Source: Pseudodesulfovibrio cashew (GTDB taxonomy: Bacteria; Desulfobacterota; Desulfovibrionia; Desulfovibrionales; Desulfovibrionaceae). Taken from it: 64,000 nt of DNA. The notes beneath the pieces are model-generated. The model had not been told where the DNA came from. It searched no databases and saw only the letters and a list, made by a program, of their open reading frames with translations. Positions within the stretch are counted from its first letter, which is position 1. Every line of letters starts with the position of its first letter. Both the position numbers and the translations under genes were made by a program. The stretch covers positions 1,465,501 to 1,529,500 of the forward strand of contig NZ_CP046400.1 of NCBI RefSeq assembly GCF_009762795.1, written 5' to 3'. Below, one piece after another: positions 56,094-64,000 of this stretch.

Positions 56094-56598
56094 GAAGCAC
56101 GGGCTGTCACGTTCAACATTGCTCTATTATCACCGCCTCGGGGTGCTCTCGCCCTCAGGACACTCCAAGGGCGAGTATCGCTCTTATTCCGATGCGGACT
56201 CGGCGCGTCTTGGGAAAATTTGTGAATACCGGCGAGCCGGGATTCCGCTCAAGACGATTGCTTCCATGCTGGACGGCGATGCTGAAACCGTTGTGGCTGA
56301 GGCGCTGGAACGACGCCTTATCGAGCTGAACGAGGAGATGGCAGACTTGCGTGAACAGCAGCGGGTCGTGACTCGTCTGCTCGGGAGGCGCGATCTGGTC
56401 GGCGCGTGTGCGGGTCTGGACAAGGAGGCCTGGGTTGCGTTGCTGGAAGCCGCTGGTTTCAGCGAAGAGGACATGCAGCAGTGGCACGTTCGTTTCGAGC
56501 GAGGCGACCCTGAGCGACATGAGGCTTTTCTTCGCCGTCTGGCCATTCCGGAAGAGGAGATCTTCGCTATAAGGGCTGCGTCGGCCAAGGCAGGATAA
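56068..56598 (+). CDS. MerR-family transcriptional regulator
   Basis: A 176-residue regulator. The winged helix-turn-helix begins MYTVGRLARKHGLSRSTLLY and YRSYSDADSARLGKI follows. A coiled coil lies near 75-115 (AEALERRLIELNEEMADLREQQ). The C-terminal domain (about 120-176) has no metal-binding cysteine set, so metal sensing is unlikely; a small molecule or the SRPBCC partner may be the cue. It overlaps the SRPBCC gene by 26 bases, and its product may regulate the pair itself. Confidence 0.88.
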   Translation: MYTVGRLARKHGLSRSTLLYYHRLGVLSPSGHSKGEYRSYSDADSARLGKICEYRRAGIPLKTIASMLDGDAETVVAEALERRLIELNEEMADLREQQRVVTRLLGRRDLVGACAGLDKEAWVALLEAAGFSEEDMQQWHVRFERGDPERHEAFLRRLAIPEEEIFAIRAASAKAG

Positions 56599-56875
56599 GG
56601 GTGTCTGCTGAAACCTCCCGGGAACACCTTTTCCGGTACGTGTGTCAGCCTGTTTCGGCGTGAGAAGAGATGCTTTATGGAGTATGAAAAAAAAGAGTAA
56701 CAATTCTTAGATTGTAGCAGTTGAAAGGAGGATTTGGTGCAATTGAAGGCAATTTGGACTGGCAATTCCAAAGCTCTTTCTGTAGTCTAGACAAACTCTA
56801 ACGCAGCTCTTGCGATTAGAGAATCCAAAATAAAAATAGTCAAGTATTATAGCCTGTTAGGAGAGTTTGTCTTTT

Positions 56876-59122
56876 ATGTCCACGCTCAAGATGCCAGCCA
56901 GTTTGCCTGATCCGATCATCAACGAAAACGCCAAAATTGTCCTGAAGAGACGGTATCAGCGCAAGGATGCCGACGGGATCGTCTACGAGTCGGTGAAGGA
57001 GCTGTTCTGGCGCGTGGCTTCGGCCATTGCCGAGGAGGAGGCCAAGTACGACGGGTCCTCCTACAAGCCCGCCAAGCTGGCGCGCGAGTTCTATGACCTG
57101 ATGACGACGTACCGCTTCCTCCCCAACTCCCCGACGCTGATGAACGCGGGAACGGACATCGGCCAGCTGGCAGCCTGCTTCGTCCTTCCCGTTGCCGACG
57201 ACATCGAAGGCATCTTCGACGCGGTCAAGCACGCTGCCATGATCCACAAGTCCGGCGGCGGCACCGGCTTCTCCTTCTCCCGCCTGCGCGCCAAGGACTC
57301 CGTGGTCGGCTCCACCGGCGGCGTGGCCTCCGGTCCCCTCTCCTTCCTCAAGATTTTCAATTGCGCCACCGAGCAGATCAAGCAGGGCGGCACCCGGCGC
57401 GGGGCCAACATGGGCATCCTGCGCGTGGATCACCCCGATGTCATGGACTTCATCAAGGCCAAGGAGCGCGACGGCGAGTTGAACAACTTCAACCTGTCCA
57501 TCGGCCTGACCGAGCAGTTCATGCGCGCCGTGGAAAAGAAGGAGGACTACGACCTGGTGGCCCCGAATTCCGGCGAGGTGGTCGGGCAGCTCAATGCCCG
57601 CGAGGTCTTCAACATTCTGGTCAACAAGGCGTGGGAGTCCGGCGATCCCGGCATCGTCTTCCTGGACCGCATCAACCGCGACAACCCCACGCCCAAGCTC
57701 GGCGAGATCGAGTCCACCAACCCCTGCGGCGAGCAGCCCCTGCTGCCCTACGAGGCCTGCAACCTCGGCTCCATCAACCTCGGCAAGTGCTACCTCAAGG
57801 GCAAGAACGGCCACGACTCCGAAATCGACTGGGAGGAATTGAAGCGCATCGTCCATCTTTCCGTCCGTTTCCTGGACAACGTCATCGACGCCTCCGTCTA
57901 TCCGTTGGACCAGATCACCGAGATGGTCGGCAAAAACCGCAAGATCGGCCTGGGCGTCATGGGCTGGGCCGACCTTCTGTACCAGCTCAAGATTTCCTAC
58001 AACTCCCAGACCGCAGTGGACCTGGCCGAGCGGGTCATGAAGTTCGTGCGCGACGAGTCGCGGTCCGCATCCAAGCTGCTGGCCAAGGAGCGGGGCGAGT
58101 TCCCCGCCTATCCGGAGTCCGTGTTCGGCGAGGCCAACCTCGGCCCCTACCGCAACGCCACCACCACGACCATCGCGCCCACCGGAACCCTGTCCATCAT
58201 CGCGGGCTGCTCCTCTGGCGTGGAGCCGCTCTTCGCCCTGAGCTTCGTGCGCAACGTCATGGACAATGACAAGCTGGTGGAGACCAACCCGTTCTTCGAG
58301 GCCGCCGTCAAGGACGCCGACGCCTATTCCGCCAAGCTCATGGAGGAGATCGCCAAGGTCGGCACCATCAAGAAGATGGATCACCTGCCCGAGGAGCTGC
58401 GCCGGGTCTTCGTGACCGCCATGGACATCGAGCCCATCTGGCACCTGAAGATGCAGGCCGCCTTCCAGAAGTTCACTGACAACGCGGTGTCCAAGACCGT
58501 CAATCTGCCCAATTCGGCCACCAAGGAAGAGATCTGGGACATCTACTGGAAGGCCTATGAATTCGGCTGCAAGGGCGTCACGGTCTACCGCGACGGCTCC
58601 AAGATCTCCCAGGTGCTGTGCACGGGCGACGACAAGAAAAAGAAGGAGGAGGCCAAGGAGGGCGCTTCGGTGGTCAAGGACCGTCCGGACGTTATTTACG
58701 GCTTCACCCAGAAGATCGACACCGGCCTTGGCGTGCTGTTCCTCACGGTCAACGAGATGAACGGCAAGCCCTTTGAGGTCTTCGCCACCATCGGCAAGTC
58801 CGGCGGCTCCATCACGGCCAAGGCCGAGGCCATCGGTCGGCTGGTCTCCCTGGCGCTGCGCTCCGGAGTGGAAGTTCGTGAGATCGTCAAACAGCTCAAG
58901 GGCATCGGTGGCGAGAATCCCAAGTTCATGAAGAAGAAGCTGGTCAAGTCCATCCCGGACGCCATCGCCTTCGTCTTCGAGTCCCGTTATCTTCAGGGCG
59001 ACCACGTGGACGTGGATGTCGCTTCCCTGAACAAGGAGCTCTGCCCCGAGTGCGGCGAGCCCCTGGTTTTCGAGGAAGGTTGCCACATCTGCAAGTCCTG
59101 CGCGTTCACCAAGTGTGGCTAG
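56876..59122 (+). CDS. nrdJ: Adenosylcobalamin-dependent (class II) ribonucleotide reductase
   Basis: A 748-residue reductase that makes deoxynucleotides using B12 instead of oxygen or a glycyl radical. Markers are LPNSPTLMNAG, AMIHKSGGGTGFSFSRLR, NPCGEQPLLPYEACNLGSINL and GCSSGVEPLFALSF. The C-terminal redox tail is CPECGEPLVFEEGCHICKSC. ATG 56876 is used (spacing 12 from AGGAG); TTG 56867 lies closer to AGGAG and is possible. No cobalamin riboswitch is visible upstream, in an AT-rich region with no clear promoter. It is a single gene. Confidence 0.97.
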   Translation: MSTLKMPASLPDPIINENAKIVLKRRYQRKDADGIVYESVKELFWRVASAIAEEEAKYDGSSYKPAKLAREFYDLMTTYRFLPNSPTLMNAGTDIGQLAACFVLPVADDIEGIFDAVKHAAMIHKSGGGTGFSFSRLRAKDSVVGSTGGVASGPLSFLKIFNCATEQIKQGGTRRGANMGILRVDHPDVMDFIKAKERDGELNNFNLSIGLTEQFMRAVEKKEDYDLVAPNSGEVVGQLNAREVFNILVNKAWESGDPGIVFLDRINRDNPTPKLGEIESTNPCGEQPLLPYEACNLGSINLGKCYLKGKNGHDSEIDWEELKRIVHLSVRFLDNVIDASVYPLDQITEMVGKNRKIGLGVMGWADLLYQLKISYNSQTAVDLAERVMKFVRDESRSASKLLAKERGEFPAYPESVFGEANLGPYRNATTTTIAPTGTLSIIAGCSSGVEPLFALSFVRNVMDNDKLVETNPFFEAAVKDADAYSAKLMEEIAKVGTIKKMDHLPEELRRVFVTAMDIEPIWHLKMQAAFQKFTDNAVSKTVNLPNSATKEEIWDIYWKAYEFGCKGVTVYRDGSKISQVLCTGDDKKKKEEAKEGASVVKDRPDVIYGFTQKIDTGLGVLFLTVNEMNGKPFEVFATIGKSGGSITAKAEAIGRLVSLALRSGVEVREIVKQLKGIGGENPKFMKKKLVKSIPDAIAFVFESRYLQGDHVDVDVASLNKELCPECGEPLVFEEGCHICKSCAFTKCG

Positions 59123-59146
59123 CGCCAGGACAACAAAGGAAAACAA

Positions 59147-59182
59147 AAGGGCCGCTCCATGTTGGGGCGGCCCTTCTTTCTT
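59147..59182 (+). terminator. Convergent terminator between nrdJ and the hsp20 genes
   Basis: A stem of about 12 bp (59147-59158 with 59164-59175) ending AAGGGCCGC/GCGGCCCTT, followed by CTTTCTTTTT on the plus strand. On the minus strand it is followed by TTTGTTTTCC, so it may work both ways. Confidence 0.85.
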
Positions 59183-59203
59183 TTTATCAATCCTACGGCG
59201 CGA

Positions 59204-59569
59204 TTACGCCGAGGTGATTTCGATTCGCTTGGGCTTGATCTTTTCCACCTTGGGCAGGAAGAGCTCCAGGACTCCACCGTCCAGGTTGGCCTTGATTCGC
59301 TCGCGGTCGATGATGTCGCTGATGGCGATGGAACGCAGGTACTCGCAATCCCCGAACTGGGCCTCCACGAAGTGTTCCTTTTCTCCCTGGGCCAGAGAGG
59401 TCTTGCCGGAGACAGTCAGTTCATCGTCCTGCAGGTCGATGACCATGTTCTCCCGTTTGACCCCTGGCAGGTCGATGTAGATATGAAAGCCGTCCTCCCG
59501 CTCCAGGATGTCGGTGGCGGGACGGTAGCGGGTCACCTCGGTCTCTTGCTTTTTCACGATCTCGCTCAT
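59204..59569 (-). CDS. Small heat-shock protein, Hsp20 family
   Basis: A 121-residue alpha-crystallin protein: GFHIYIDLPGVKRENMVIDL and GVLELFLPKVEKIKPKRIEI mark the domain. It binds unfolding proteins without ATP. GGGGGTACGAC precedes ATG 59569, 12 bases after the other Hsp20 gene. The RpoH-like factor in this window is a candidate regulator. Confidence 0.9.
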   Translation of the reverse strand: MSEIVKKQETEVTRYRPATDILEREDGFHIYIDLPGVKRENMVIDLQDDELTVSGKTSLAQGEKEHFVEAQFGDCEYLRSIAISDIIDRERIKANLDGGVLELFLPKVEKIKPKRIEITSA

Positions 59570-59581
59570 GTCGTACCCCCT

Positions 59582-59995
59582 TTACGCGACTTCGATGCTG
59601 ATGTTTCGCGGCTTGACTTCCGCAGCCTTGGGCAGGGTTACGGTCAGGATGCCGTCGGCCATGGTGGCGGTGACCTTGTCGCGGTCAACCGGCACGCCGA
59701 TGTTGATCACCCTGTGGAAAACGCCGCTCGGGCGCTCCTGTCGGTAGAATTTGCCTTCTGGAGCGGAGCGTTCGCCCTTGAGCACCAGCGTCTTGTCCGT
59801 GAGGGTGAGTTCCACGTCTTCCAGCTTGACTCCGGGCACTTCCGCGCGAACGTAGATGGCTTCATCGTCATTGCTCAGATTGAGCGGAGGGTAGGCCAGG
59901 CGGCGGTCGTTGCCCATGGGCGCTTTGAAGAAATCCTCGAATACCCGGTCGAACCGGGACGGAAAATTGTAGAGCGTATTGAAATCGATAACCAT
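59582..59995 (-). CDS. Small heat-shock protein, Hsp20 family
   Basis: A 137-residue alpha-crystallin protein: EAIYVRAEVPGVKLEDVELT and ADGILTVTLPKAAEVKPRNISI mark the domain. The N-terminal arm begins MVIDFNTLYNFPSRFDRVFEDF. AAGGAGG lies eight bases before ATG 59995; the frame extends to 60037 without a ribosome site. It is the first gene of a tandem pair, perhaps forming mixed oligomers. Confidence 0.92.
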   Translation of the reverse strand: MVIDFNTLYNFPSRFDRVFEDFFKAPMGNDRRLAYPPLNLSNDDEAIYVRAEVPGVKLEDVELTLTDKTLVLKGERSAPEGKFYRQERPSGVFHRVINIGVPVDRDKVTATMADGILTVTLPKAAEVKPRNISIEVA

Positions 59996-60130
59996 GAATC
60001 CAACCTCCTTTTCGTGTGGTGGAAAAAAGGTAGGCACACTTTTTCGTCCGTCAAGACCGGTTGTGGAAAAAAATTACGCCGCCCCGGAAATCCGGCGCGG
60101 CGCGAAGAAAATGACCGAGATAGAAAATAC

Positions 60131-60319
60131 TTATTTGGAACCGGTCCACTCCGAGGTCTTGACGGCCTGATCCACCAGCATGATGGGGATGTCGTCCTTG
60201 ACCGGATAGACCACTTTGCACTTGGGGCATTCCAGGCCGTCCCCGGCGGGCTTGAGGGTGACTTTGCCCTTGCAGGCCGGGCAGGCGAGGATATCGAGCA
60301 GATCTTTTTTCAGGGGCAT
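60131..60319 (-). CDS. Trm112-family small zinc protein
   Basis: A 62-residue protein starting MPLKKDLLDILACPACKGKV, with a second pair CPKC and VVYPVKDDIPIML near the C-terminus. Four cysteines probably bind zinc. Relatives (YcaR) are partners of methyltransferases in other organisms; the partner is unknown here. AAGGAGAAC precedes ATG 60319, so the longer frame to 60373 is rejected. Confidence 0.85.
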   Translation of the reverse strand: MPLKKDLLDILACPACKGKVTLKPAGDGLECPKCKVVYPVKDDIPIMLVDQAVKTSEWTGSK

Positions 60320-60385
60320 GGCGTTCTCCTTGTTCGCGGATGCCAAACTACACTTCCCGGGGAGCGCTGGCAACCGGTTCGAGAC

Positions 60386-60778
60386 TCAGGGAACGCCCGA
60401 AAGCATGTCGCGCATGGCCTCGGTCAGTCCCGAAAAGCCCACGGACTTGGGCAGCATGCGCGTGGCCCCGGCGTCCATGGCGTTCACCCCGGTCTCCACG
60501 TCGCTTTCTGCGGAAAGGGCGAGGATGGGCGTCGCCCCCCGTCCTGACTTCGCCTCCAGCTTGCGAATGGCCCGGATGGCGTCCACCCCGTCCATGAGCG
60601 GCATGATGATATCCATGACGATCAGGTCAAACCGTCCGCTCTCAAACAGGTCCACGGCGTCTTCGCCGTCGCAGGCATAGGTCAGGCGGCAGCCCAGGCC
60701 CTCGGCGCAGCGGCAGAGGAGCCTTCTGAAGCTCTCGTCGTCGTCGACCACGAGTACGGAATGCGGGATGGGGGCCAT
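60386..60778 (-). CDS. Single-domain response regulator (CheY-like)
   Basis: A 130-residue receiver domain. The acidic pocket is VVDDDES, the phosphoacceptor is Asp56 in VMDIIMP, and LPKSVG holds the conserved Lys. There is no output domain, so it probably works through protein contacts. ATG 60778 follows GGAGGAAGGTAAAGCAAGC. It is divergent from the PHP gene; no histidine kinase is nearby. Confidence 0.88.
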   Translation of the reverse strand: MAPIPHSVLVVDDDESFRRLLCRCAEGLGCRLTYACDGEDAVDLFESGRFDLIVMDIIMPLMDGVDAIRAIRKLEAKSGRGATPILALSAESDVETGVNAMDAGATRMLPKSVGFSGLTEAMRDMLSGVP

Positions 60779-60870
60779 GCTTGCTTTACCTTCCTCCGGG
60801 CTGCTGGTACACATCTGCTTGTCTCTATAGCCCACACCGGGCGCAATTTCAAAGACCCACAGGAATACCC

Positions 60871-61731
60871 ATGAGCATAGATCTGCATACCCATTCCACC
60901 GCCTCGGACGGCACCTTCACCCCCACCCAACTGGTGCGGCACGCCAAGGAGCTCGGCCTGTCCGCCATCGCACTGACCGACCACGACACCTTTTCCGGCC
61001 TGGATGAGGCCCGGGAGGCGGGCGAGTACTATGGCGTGGAGGTCATTCGAGGGTGTGAACTCAGCCTGGAATCGCCCGCGGGCGCGGGCTGGCTGCACAT
61101 GGTGGCTCTCTGGGTCCCCGAGAATCCCACGGAACTCCAGGAGGCCATCGATTGGGTCATCGAGGGACGATTGACCCGCAACCACGAGATCGTGGAGAAG
61201 CTGCGTGCCCAGGGCGTCAACATCACCTACGAGGCTGTGGCGGCCCGGGCCGACGGCACCATCGGTCGGCCCCATTTCGCCCAGGAGCTGGTCCATCTCG
61301 GCGTGGTCTCCTCCATCAACGAGGCCTTCCAGGTCTGGATAGGCGACAATGGCAGGGCCTATGTGCCCAAGCGCAAGCTCAAGCCCAAGCAGGCCCTGGA
61401 CATCCTGAATAACATCGGTGCCACCTCCATCCTCGCCCACCCCTTCGCCCTGGGCCTGAACATGAAGCAGACCGAGAAGCTGGTGGCGGAGTTCAAGGAG
61501 ATGGGGCTGGACGGCCTTGAGGTCATCTACTCCGAGCACTCCGAGGAGCAGACCAAGGGCTATTGGGACATGGCCGTGCGCCACAACCTGCTCATCAGCG
61601 GCGGGTCCGACTTCCACGGCGAGGTCAAGCCGCACATCGAGCTCGGCACGGGCAAGGGCGGGCTGCACGTCCCCGACGAGCTGCTCATGGCCATGAAGGA
61701 GCGCCGCAAGGATCGCGGGCTGCCGGTTTAA
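60871..61731 (+). CDS. PHP-domain phosphoesterase
   Basis: A 286-residue metal-dependent phosphoesterase. Metal motifs are DLHTHSTASDGT, TDHDTF, GCELS, LAHPF and SGGSDFHGE, all present. Related proteins (YciV/TrpH, Rnm) degrade 3',5'-nucleoside bisphosphate and trim RNA 5' ends, but substrate is not fixed here. AGGAATACCC precedes ATG 60871. The U32 gene follows after 34 bases. Confidence 0.88.
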   Translation: MSIDLHTHSTASDGTFTPTQLVRHAKELGLSAIALTDHDTFSGLDEAREAGEYYGVEVIRGCELSLESPAGAGWLHMVALWVPENPTELQEAIDWVIEGRLTRNHEIVEKLRAQGVNITYEAVAARADGTIGRPHFAQELVHLGVVSSINEAFQVWIGDNGRAYVPKRKLKPKQALDILNNIGATSILAHPFALGLNMKQTEKLVAEFKEMGLDGLEVIYSEHSEEQTKGYWDMAVRHNLLISGGSDFHGEVKPHIELGTGKGGLHVPDELLMAMKERRKDRGLPV

Positions 61732-61765
61732 AGGACTTTCACCGTCACTTCAGGATGAGGACAGG

Positions 61766-63154
61766 ATGAGCGACTTCGTACCCGAACTGCTGGTTCCCGC
61801 CGGGGACATGGAAAAGCTGGAAACCGCCATCGCCTACGGCGCGGACGCGGTCTACCTGGGCGGCGGCAGCCTCAATCTGCGGGCCGGGGCAGGGGGCTTC
61901 ACCCCGGACGAGCTTCGCGTGGGCATGGCCCGGGCGCGGGCCGCCGGGGTAAAGGTCTACTTTACGCTCAATGTCTTTCCGCGCGAGCATATGCTGCCCG
62001 AGGTGCGGGACTACATCGCGCTGCTGGGCGAGCTCGGGCCGGACGCGGTCATCGCCGCGGACCCCGGCGTCATCCGCATGCTCGGGCGCGAGCTGCCCGA
62101 GGTGCCGATTCACGTCTCCACCCAGGCCAACACGGCCAACTCCGAGTCGGTCCGCTTCTGGCGGGAGCTTGGCGCCAAGCGCGTCAATGTGGCCCGTGAG
62201 CTGCGTTCCCAGGAGCTCCTGGAGATGCTCGCCATCGCCCGCACCGAGATGCCGGGCATGGAGCTGGAAATTTTCGTGCATGGCGCCCAGTGCATGGCCG
62301 TGTCCGGGCGCTGCTACATGTCCGCCTACCTCAACGACCGGCCCGGCAATCTGGGGGAATGCTCCCACCCGTGCCGCTACGAGTACAAGCCTGCCGCCGT
62401 GTCATTCGAGGAGCGCACCCGGCCCGGTGAGCAGCTCTGGGAGATCCGCGACTATCCCCTGGAAGACGGCGGCCAGTTCACCTTCGAAGAGGCTGACGAC
62501 GAGTTTCGCTTCGAGCCCGAGGGCAGCGGGGAGACGCCGGAAACTCCGGTCGAGCCCGCCCTGACCCTGGCCCAGGAGACCGGCTCCTGGACCAAGTTCT
62601 TCGCGGCCCAGGATCTCTGCCTGCTGCACTATCTGGAATGGTTCGCGCGCATGAAGGTCGCCTCGGTCAAGGTGGAGGGACGGACCAAGAGTTCCGCCTA
62701 CCTGGCCCAGGTTACGGACGCCTACAAGACCGCGCTCCGCGACATCCCCAAGGGAGAGTTCAAGCCGGAGAAATATCTCTCGGAGCTGGTCAACGCCGCT
62801 TCCAGGCCGCTGACCACGGGCTTCTTCGACCCGGACCGGCGCGGGGCCATCGCCCTGCCTCCCGATGAAGGAGAGAAGCGCCCGGTCCTGGCGCGCGTGC
62901 TCGAAAAGGCTGGCGACGGCAGGTGGCTGGTTCAGGCCAAGTCGCGCTGGGAAACGGACCGGGACATGGAACTGCTCCTGCCCGGCCTGGTGCGCCCGCG
63001 CATCTCGCCCGAGGACTACGGAGTGGAAAACGACCTCGGGCAGGGACTGGACATACTCCATCCCGGCCAGAAGGGCGTGCTCATCTGCGACCACCCGGAG
63101 ATCGGGCCCGGCCTGTTCATTCGCAAGCCGTGGGATTTGGAGCACCTCGACTAG
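61766..63154 (+). CDS. Peptidase U32-family protein (TrhP/YegQ-like)
   Basis: A 462-residue protein. The family signature is EIFVHGAQCMAVSGRCYMSAY (shortened), with GNLGECSHPCRYEY after it, placing four cysteines that could bind an Fe-S cluster. It starts PELLVPAGDMEKLETAIAYGADAVYLGG. TrhP members hydroxylate tRNA wobble uridine using prephenate; others act in ubiquinone or rRNA pathways. The length and HGAQC motif favour a TrhP-like role (inference). ATGAGGACAGG precedes ATG 61766. Confidence 0.88.
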   Translation: MSDFVPELLVPAGDMEKLETAIAYGADAVYLGGGSLNLRAGAGGFTPDELRVGMARARAAGVKVYFTLNVFPREHMLPEVRDYIALLGELGPDAVIAADPGVIRMLGRELPEVPIHVSTQANTANSESVRFWRELGAKRVNVARELRSQELLEMLAIARTEMPGMELEIFVHGAQCMAVSGRCYMSAYLNDRPGNLGECSHPCRYEYKPAAVSFEERTRPGEQLWEIRDYPLEDGGQFTFEEADDEFRFEPEGSGETPETPVEPALTLAQETGSWTKFFAAQDLCLLHYLEWFARMKVASVKVEGRTKSSAYLAQVTDAYKTALRDIPKGEFKPEKYLSELVNAASRPLTTGFFDPDRRGAIALPPDEGEKRPVLARVLEKAGDGRWLVQAKSRWETDRDMELLLPGLVRPRISPEDYGVENDLGQGLDILHPGQKGVLICDHPEIGPGLFIRKPWDLEHLD

Positions 63155-63183
63155 AGGGGCTCGATTCCGATTATTCTGAAACG

Positions 63184-63798
63184 CTAGAAACTTTCCGCCA
63201 TCTCCCGCGCCCGGGCAAGGTCCTCGGGGCGATTGACGTTGAAGAAGGAGAGCAGGTCCGGGTCGCCGCCGCGCAGCCGGGATACCGGCACTTCCTTGAC
63301 TCGTACGTGCTCGAAGAAGCGGATGATCTTGAAGTCTTCCCGCTCCAGTTGGGGAGTGATGAATTCCAGGCACCGCTTGGAGTAGATCGCGCACAGCGGC
63401 TCCCGGTAGCCGTCCTCCTTGAGGGGGATGACCACGTCGTCTTCGGGTGCGGCCTCGGCCAGCAGCAGCTCGACCAGCCCGGGCTGGAGAAAGGGCGCGT
63501 CGCAGGCCGCGAAGAAGCCGTGGCTCGCACGCATTGCGTCCAGCCCGGCATGGATGCCGGTCAGGGAGGAGCGCGCCGCGAAACGGTCTCTGGCCACGGG
63601 CAGGCCGTATGCGGCGAAGTTCGCCTCGTCGCGGGCGGCGATGAGAATTTCCGGGAAAATGGGGCGATAGACTTCCAGCAGCCGGTCCAGAATGGTCCTG
63701 CCACCGATGTCCAGCAGCGCCTTCTTGACGTTCCCCAGCCGCGTGCCGAGGCCTCCTGCCAGGATGACCCCCGCGATATCGAATCCCGTTTCCCTCAT
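63184..63798 (-). CDS. mobA: Molybdenum cofactor guanylyltransferase MobA
   Basis: A 204-residue nucleotidyltransferase. N-terminal GVILAGGLGTRLGNVKKALL is the GTP-binding loop; ACDAPFLQPG and FFNVNRPEDLARA are further family motifs. It attaches GMP to molybdopterin, making the dinucleotide cofactor needed by FdhA in this window. It is convergent with the U32 gene, whose stop is 29 bases away. Confidence 0.92.
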   Translation of the reverse strand: MRETGFDIAGVILAGGLGTRLGNVKKALLDIGGRTILDRLLEVYRPIFPEILIAARDEANFAAYGLPVARDRFAARSSLTGIHAGLDAMRASHGFFAACDAPFLQPGLVELLLAEAAPEDDVVIPLKEDGYREPLCAIYSKRCLEFITPQLEREDFKIIRFFEHVRVKEVPVSRLRGGDPDLLSFFNVNRPEDLARAREMAESF

Positions 63799-63872
63799 GG
63801 GGGCGACAGTAGACCAATCGGGCCGCCATGGAAAGGGTCCACAAACGGTCCGCCGCCGTGTATAACGCCTCC

Positions 63873-64000
63873 ATGCGCATCCTTTTTTCGCTTCTCGGCC
63901 TTGCCGGTCTCGCCTACCTCGCCGCCGTCCTCTGGGTCTATGCTTCCCAGGGGCGGCTCCTGTTCTATCCTCGCACCGAGCTGGAAGGCACGCCGGACCT
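63873..64000 (+). CDS. Membrane-anchored alpha/beta hydrolase (3' end outside window)
   Basis: ATG 63873 opens a frame that stays open to the window edge. The first 42 residues are a hydrophobic helix (ILFSLLGLAGLAYLAAVLWVY) followed by GRLLFYPRTELEGTP. That N-terminal helix plus RLLFYPR pattern is common in membrane-anchored serine hydrolases of the BEM46/YqkD type. No catalytic residue is inside the window. It is divergent from mobA, 74 bases away. Confidence 0.6.
   Translation, partial: MRILFSLLGLAGLAYLAAVLWVYASQGRLLFYPRTELEGTPD

Noticed and set aside
56599-56866. Possible cobalamin riboswitch or NrdR box before nrdJ
   Set aside because: I found neither a B12 box nor a convincing NrdR motif.
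56840-59146. 768-residue minus-strand open frame
   Set aside because: It is antisense to nrdJ, which has clear family motifs throughout.

Overview
The window looks like a chromosomal segment of a GC-rich, sulfate-reducing member of the Desulfovibrionales (Desulfovibrio or Pseudodesulfovibrio-like). The evidence is a complete dsrMKJOP membrane complex, a periplasmic selenocysteine formate dehydrogenase, cobalamin-dependent MetH and class II ribonucleotide reductase, and an F1 ATP synthase operon with paired b and b' subunits. I saw no tRNA, rRNA, CRISPR array, transposase, integrase or phage gene. Genus and species cannot be settled from the sequence alone.

Layout. 1-7.9 kb: the end of a TonB-like/alpha-beta-hydrolase fusion, a five-PAS histidine kinase with its NarL-type response regulator, a chemoreceptor with a c-type heme motif, and a sirtuin. 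8-14 kb (minus strand): a small leader gene, fdhA with an in-frame UGA (selenocysteine) and fdhB, plus an FmdE/molybdopterin-binding fusion. 14.3-20.3 kb (minus): dsrP-O-J-K-M and an RsbRD_N-domain gene upstream of them. 20.5-28.9 kb: a PAS/GGDEF diguanylate cyclase, a DUF2318-FtsX permease-ATPase cassette, a solute-binding protein, an EamA transporter, a PilZ protein and a QueG-like Fe-S protein. 29-37 kb (minus): RpoH-like sigma factor, two lipoproteins, a coiled-coil protein, rpiB, tkt and glpX. 37-41.7 kb: metH, then ogt and a YhcC-type radical SAM gene. 41.9-53.9 kb (plus): mreB, mreC, mreD, mrdA, rodA, bactofilin, then atpF', atpF, atpH, atpA, atpG, atpD and atpC. 54-64 kb: aspartate aminotransferase, an SRPBCC/MerR pair, nrdJ, two Hsp20 genes, Trm112-like protein, a single-domain response regulator, a PHP phosphoesterase, a U32 peptidase-family protein, mobA, and the start of a membrane-anchored hydrolase.

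How the genes fit together. The energy genes form one theme: formate oxidation in the periplasm (FdhAB), Mo/W cofactor handling (the FmdE fusion, MobA), electron transfer across the membrane towards sulfite reduction (DsrMKJOP) and ATP synthesis (F1). A second theme is cell shape and envelope: MreBCD, PBP2, RodA, bactofilin, and lipoproteins encoded beside a heat-shock sigma factor. A third is sensing: PAS kinase, heme chemoreceptor, diguanylate cyclase and PilZ protein.

The observations most worth following are a hairpin repeat family placed just after stop codons (four copies), the TonB-like protein ending in a serine-less hydrolase fold, the small gene preceding fdhA, the DUF2318 cassette, and a strong hairpin between mreB and mreC. 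I found no clear new defence or mobile system.
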